Shown piece by piece: positions 28,891-32,862 of a stretch of 32,862 nt of DNA. The DNA comes from Bacillota bacterium (GTDB taxonomy: Bacteria; Bacillota; UBA4882; UBA8346). Location of the stretch: assembly GCA_029776595.1 (NCBI GenBank), contig JAKOSX010000190.1, forward strand, positions 1 through 32,862, written 5' to 3'. Position 1 is the first letter of the stretch, and each line of letters starts with the position of its first letter. The notes beneath the pieces are model-generated. The model worked only from the letters and a program-made list of their open reading frames with translations, was not told where the DNA came from and searched no databases. The translations under genes were made by a program, and so were the position numbers.

Positions 28891-29580
28891 TCAGGCCAAA
28901 TACCCGTACTCCTTCAGACTGACAAACCGGTTATCACCGAAAATAATATGGTCGATAACGTGAATCCCCAGAATCTGCCCTGCCTCCTGCAGCCGTTTGG
29001 TTAATCGCAAATCATCCTGGCTGGGGGTGGGATCGCCGCTGGGGTGATTATGAGTCAATATCAGCCCGGCACTGTTCATCTTCACCGCCTCCTTAAAAAC
29101 TTCCCGGGGATGAACCGGCGAAGAACTCAAAATGCCGATGGCTGTTGTTTCCACCCTTAACACTTGGTTCTTTACATTGAGATGGACCACTTTAAAATGT
29201 TCCCGGTCCAGATCCTGATAACTGGCTTTGAGTAAATCATAAACATCCTGAGGCCCCTTTATCGAAGGAAGCAGCACCGGATTACTGGTCAGTACGCGCC
29301 TGCCAAGTTCGAAGGCTGATTTGATCTGGACGGCTTTCGCCATTCCAATCCCCTTCACCTTGGCAATCTCTGCGCACGAGGCTCTGGCAACCCCGCGGAG
29401 ATCATTGAAATGCACCAAAAGTTCTTCGGCCAAAGCCAAAGCGGTCCGGCCTGCCGCACCGGTCCGAATGATAATCGCGATTAATTCTGCAGCCGAAAGG
29501 TTTTCCGGTCCATGATGAACCAATCTTTCCCGAGGTCGTTCCTCCAAAGGCAATTGTTTCATCGTCAACCGCTTTGCCAC
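28891..29580 (-). CDS. radC: RadC family (JAB-domain) protein
   Basis: ERPRERLVHHGPENLSAAELIAIIIRTG; LTHNHPSGDPTPSQDDLRLTKRL. Confidence 0.96.
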   Translation of the reverse strand: MAKRLTMKQLPLEERPRERLVHHGPENLSAAELIAIIIRTGAAGRTALALAEELLVHFNDLRGVARASCAEIAKVKGIGMAKAVQIKSAFELGRRVLTSNPVLLPSIKGPQDVYDLLKASYQDLDREHFKVVHLNVKNQVLRVETTAIGILSSSPVHPREVFKEAVKMNSAGLILTHNHPSGDPTPSQDDLRLTKRLQEAGQILGIHVIDHIIFGDNRFVSLKEYGYLA

Positions 29581-29584
29581 TGAA

Positions 29585-30163
29585 TCACCTCGCTATGGGG
29601 ACCCCCAATTCCCGAAGAATCAGCGCCAGTTTACTTAAAGGGAGACCCACTACATTAAAGTAACAACCATCAATTTTCTCAACAAGAATGGCTCCAAGGC
29701 CTTGGATTCCATAGGCGCCCGCCTTATCCAAAGGTTCGCCGGTTGCAACGTAAAACTCAATTTCTTCAGGGGTTAACTCCCGAAACCAGACTTTGGTTTC
29801 GACATAGTCAATCCGCTCTGTTTTTTCCGATGCATCGACGACGGCGAGGCCGGTAAAAACTGAATGGACTTTGCCGCTGAGCTTTGTCAGCATCCGGACC
29901 GCATCGGCTGGATCCTCGGGCTTGCCCAGAATCATCCCGTCAGCAACGACCACCGTATCCGCTCCGATCACGATTCCCGTTGCTATATCCGCTGCAACCG
30001 AACGGGCTTTACGCAACGCCAATTCCATGACAGCGGAGGCGGGGTCAAGCCCCGGCGGAAGTTCCTCTGAAGCATGACTGGGGATAACATCGAAACGGCA
30101 CCCGATTTGACGAAGCAATTCGACACGCCGTGGAGACATAGAAGCTAAAATGATAGGTTTCAT
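29585..30163 (-). CDS. maf: Maf family nucleotide pyrophosphatase
   Basis: ILASMSPRRVELLRQIGCRFDVIPS; VIGADTVVVADGMILGKPEDPADAVRML; DKAGAYGIQGLGAILVEKIDGCYFNVVGLPL. Confidence 0.97.
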   Translation of the reverse strand: MKPIILASMSPRRVELLRQIGCRFDVIPSHASEELPPGLDPASAVMELALRKARSVAADIATGIVIGADTVVVADGMILGKPEDPADAVRMLTKLSGKVHSVFTGLAVVDASEKTERIDYVETKVWFRELTPEEIEFYVATGEPLDKAGAYGIQGLGAILVEKIDGCYFNVVGLPLSKLALILRELGVPIAR

Positions 30164-30204
30164 GGTTTCTTTCCTATATCCGGTATGAACATTAATAGCC
30201 GAAT

Positions 30205-30459
30205 TTACATCCGACGATACGCGATAATACCCAATATAACTCCAATAATCGTCGCCACATTCAAATGAATTCTAAACCCGAAGGTCAATGAAAATGCGTC
30301 TGCCAAACGAAAGGTTTGTGCATTCATCTCCGCTGTGGCTCCGGTCGCCATAAACGGCAGATAGGGACGGAGCAACTGCCCCAAAATGGTACCGGCGATA
30401 AAACCGATGAGAATGAAAACAATTAGTAAAATCCAATTGTGCGAAGAACGGCCTGCCAT
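30205..30459 (-). CDS. DUF4321-like small membrane protein (start trimmed to MAGRSSHNW)
   Basis: Two TM helices, FIAGTILGQLLRPYLPFM; sits upstream of maf-radC-mreB. Confidence 0.75.
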   Translation of the reverse strand: MAGRSSHNWILLIVFILIGFIAGTILGQLLRPYLPFMATGATAEMNAQTFRLADAFSLTFGFRIHLNVATIIGVILGIIAYRRM

Positions 30460-30672
30460 TGGTTCACCTTCCAATCTTCTCGGGAATTCCACATCTATAG
30501 AACAAAATCCTTTTCAAATTCGAAAAAGCGGTTAAAAATATTTGGCAATCTTAACTGAAAAAGGGAAGGGGCACAATGGCATTTGCGGGGAATAGCGTCA
30601 TCACCTGGCCAAGAGCATTTCCCAGTATAATATTAAGTGAAAAACCGCAATATCCTTCATGCTAAATTGGAA

Positions 30673-30696
30673 GAAACGACCCCGCGGGGCCGTTTC
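30673..30696 (-). terminator. Hairpin overlapping the 3' end of the PilZ gene, possible terminator (weak T run)
   Basis: GAAACGAC-CCCGCGGGG-CCGTTTC inverted repeat; minus strand followed by TTCTTCC rather than a pure T tract. Confidence 0.4.
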
Positions 30697-31051
30697 ATGA
30701 TATTGCCTTTGCCTTCTCGACAAATTGCTTAATTTTCTCTTTTGATTCCGCATCCAACCGGAGAAAACGCATCCGGACAATTTGCTTGGCAAACTTATCT
30801 TCCTCCATGCCATACCCAACCACTTCCACCTCAGCCTGGATCTTGCCCTGCCCGGTAAGGATAAACTGGCATTGGTAAACTCCCAACGGAACTTCCCGAT
30901 CAGCAATCTTTTGCATTTTAAGACCGCCCAAACTGATATCCCGCAGAAAACCGCTGATCGGTTCGGCCTGCCCCGGAACGGTCAATGATACAATAATCGA
31001 ACTGGCTTTCACCCGTTCATAACGGCGATAAAACTGTTCTTCCTGACCCAA
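30695..31051 (-). CDS. PilZ domain protein, putative c-di-GMP receptor
   Basis: RRYER (RxxxR) and DISLGG (D/NxSxxG) motifs in a PilZ-sized protein. Confidence 0.88.
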   Translation of the reverse strand: MGQEEQFYRRYERVKASSIIVSLTVPGQAEPISGFLRDISLGGLKMQKIADREVPLGVYQCQFILTGQGKIQAEVEVVGYGMEEDKFAKQIVRMRFLRLDAESKEKIKQFVEKAKAIS

Positions 31052-31075
31052 GCTATGTCACTCCTTGTCCTTGGC

Positions 31076-32017
31076 CTAACAAAATGTCTTAAAAAACACC
31101 GTATCCAAAAATCGATCCGCCAAAACCCCCTGCATTTCCTCGCCAAATTGGTGATAATCCTCTAAATAATAAATCTCCGTCCCGTCGACGCTGAAAACCC
31201 AGGCATCGCCGGCGGCACGACAGGCCGAAACCGCCTGCAAAATCGTTTTTTCAATCACACCGCGGTGTCGTTCTACCATCGGCGAGATAAAAACAACAGG
31301 AACTTCCGGATGCTTTTCCCGGATGATGTGGAGCCATCCGATCATGTTGTCTAAAAGCATGGATGGTTCCAATATTTCATCACCGGGGCCCCATTCCACC
31401 CCCACTGTAATAAAATCCACGGCAGGCAAATCCCGAATCATACAGGCAATCATCGGTTCAAACCGAACCGGCCCGTCAAAACAAAGATTTGTCAACCGAA
31501 GGTTGAGCTTTTTGGAAACCATGGCAGCCCACACTTTGCGGGGCCTACTCACCACCGTGGCCCGACCGAAAAAACCGCCGTAATGAATCCAGGATTTCCG
31601 GTTTATTGGACTGACGGAAATCTTCGCACCGTTATCCACCTCCACGGTTTTGAGCTTCAGCGGATAACGGTGATCCGTCTCGATCTCAATCCGTTTGTTC
31701 CCCGGAGGCAGCGGATCAAACAAAACTTCGCCGGAGGCCTGTTGAACCCGGACATCTTGAATAAACAGTCCGTCTACATAAAGGCTGAACGTTTGCCGCG
31801 GCTGAAAATCTTCCACCATCAACCGCAGTTCCGTGGAATCCGTCATAAAGGCCAACCGGACTCCGGCGGCATCTCCCGCTCCCCGTCCGGAGATCCCGGG
31901 AAACAGATGGATTCGGTCTCGGTCAATGCGCCACGGCATTGCCCATGAACCTTCATCCTGAACCGAGACAGCCCCTTCAAACTGGAACACCCGATCCTGA
32001 TACGTAAATGATCGCAT
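31076..32017 (-). CDS. SGNH/GDSL-hydrolase-like protein (SsfX3-like N-terminal domain), block I serine apparently absent
   Basis: N-terminal beta domain plus KVWAAMVSKKLNLRLTNLCFDGPVRFEPMIACMIRDLPAVDFITVGVEWG...IIREKHPEVPVVFISPM, which resembles the SGNH family core. Confidence 0.65.
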   Translation of the reverse strand: MRSFTYQDRVFQFEGAVSVQDEGSWAMPWRIDRDRIHLFPGISGRGAGDAAGVRLAFMTDSTELRLMVEDFQPRQTFSLYVDGLFIQDVRVQQASGEVLFDPLPPGNKRIEIETDHRYPLKLKTVEVDNGAKISVSPINRKSWIHYGGFFGRATVVSRPRKVWAAMVSKKLNLRLTNLCFDGPVRFEPMIACMIRDLPAVDFITVGVEWGPGDEILEPSMLLDNMIGWLHIIREKHPEVPVVFISPMVERHRGVIEKTILQAVSACRAAGDAWVFSVDGTEIYYLEDYHQFGEEMQGVLADRFLDTVFFKTFC

Positions 32018-32125
32018 AGATACACCCGTTTACAATGATACCAAACCCATAAAACATTGTTTTTTTCGATAAACATGAAAGAATTCCTTTTCTAAGTTGA
32101 TATTAATATTTTCAGGACTTGTGAC

Positions 32126-32362
32126 TCAGCCCGATTGCTTGTCCCGATGCTGAAGATAGAACCGGACAAAACTTTCAAAAGTATATTCTTCAAGCCCATC
32201 CAGATTTTCCGATACTGCCCGAAAAAAACAAGAAGGAATTTCACCTTGTTTTAAATTCTTCTGAATACACGGATCGCAACCTTTGCCAAGCTTCATCGGA
32301 TGTACTGGACAATTGGTATCCTTACATGGGCAAAAATGCATACTGATATTCAATCCTTTCAT
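32126..32362 (-). CDS. DUF6485-like small Cys-rich protein
   Basis: CPCKDTNCPVHPMKLGKGCDPCIQKNLKQGEIPSCFF Cys pattern. Confidence 0.65.
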   Translation of the reverse strand: MKGLNISMHFCPCKDTNCPVHPMKLGKGCDPCIQKNLKQGEIPSCFFRAVSENLDGLEEYTFESFVRFYLQHRDKQSG

Positions 32363-32371
32363 TACATTAAA

Positions 32372-32862
32372 TTAAAGCGAAGCCTGCCACCCTCCGTCAA
32401 CATAAAGGGTATGGCCGTTGACGTAATCGGAAGCCGGAGATGCCAGAAAAATCGCGGCTCCGATCAGGTCTTCCGTCTTTCCCCAGCGGCCTAAAGGTAC
32501 TTCTTTTTTGACCCATTGGTCAAATTCCGGATCCGCGGCGAGCGTTGCCGTAAGATCAGTCTCGATATAGCCCGGCCCGATAGCATTAACCTGAATATTA
32601 TACTTGCCAAGCTCTGTGGCCAGAGATTTGGTGAGCATCTTCAAGCCGCCCTTAGCGGAGCAATAATTGGCAATGGTCGGCCGGGCCGCTTCCGCATTAA
32701 GCGAAGTGATATTGATGATCTTTCCTTGGCGGCGCTTGATCTCATATATCGGGATACCGCCTGAGAAACGATGAAAGCAGACGTCAGATTGGTATCCATC
32801 ACCGTTTGCCAGTCGGACAAAGACATGGTTTCAAAAGGGAAGTCAACCAGCAGGGCGATGAT
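32372..32862 (-). pseudogene. SDR-family dehydrogenase (gluconate 5-dehydrogenase/KduD-like), frame-disrupted and truncated at the window edge
   Basis: Frame 1: MSLSDWQTVMDTNLTSAFIVSQAVSRYM; frame 2 resumes IKRRQGKIINITSLNAEAARPTIANYCSAKGGLKMLTKSLATELGKYNIQVNAIGPGYIETDLT...DYVNGHTLYVDGGWQASL. Confidence 0.85.

Noticed and set aside
30601-30906. 101-aa minus-strand ORF overlapping the PilZ gene
   Set aside because: Out of frame with PilZ, no domain signal, runs through the hairpin at 30673-30696.

Overview
The window is mostly a conserved chromosomal core from what looks like a Bacillota-type bacterium. Almost all of it is on the minus strand. Reading in transcript direction: (1) a flagellar basal-body/export operon flgB-flgC-fliE-fliF-fliG-fliH-fliI-fliJ-motE-like, then a truncated fliK-like start; (2) a DUF1540-like small protein gene; (3) the ylxM-ffh-rpsP-KH(khpA)-rimM-trmD-rplS-lepB block; (4) a plus-strand beta-barrel-like secreted protein, a membrane GAF-GGDEF protein, an AEC-family transporter, a triple-LysM protein, GTP-type PEPCK and glycerate kinase; (5) maf-radC-mreBCD-mrdA(PBP2)-minCDE-rodA-NUDIX; (6) a DUF4321-like gene, a PilZ protein, an SGNH-hydrolase-like protein, a DUF6485-like protein and a frame-disrupted SDR at the right edge. 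I found no rRNA, tRNA, CRISPR array, transposase or phage module, and no clear multi-gene novel system. The observations most worth following up are: a degenerate 7-bp tandem-repeat tract filling the fliF-fliG gap; an SGNH-family protein that appears to lack the block I catalytic serine; an outer-membrane-barrel-like protein in a Bacillota-type gene context (possible diderm); two sigma-D-like promoter candidates bracketing the flagellar cluster; and an apparent frameshift in the edge SDR gene, which may be an assembly error.
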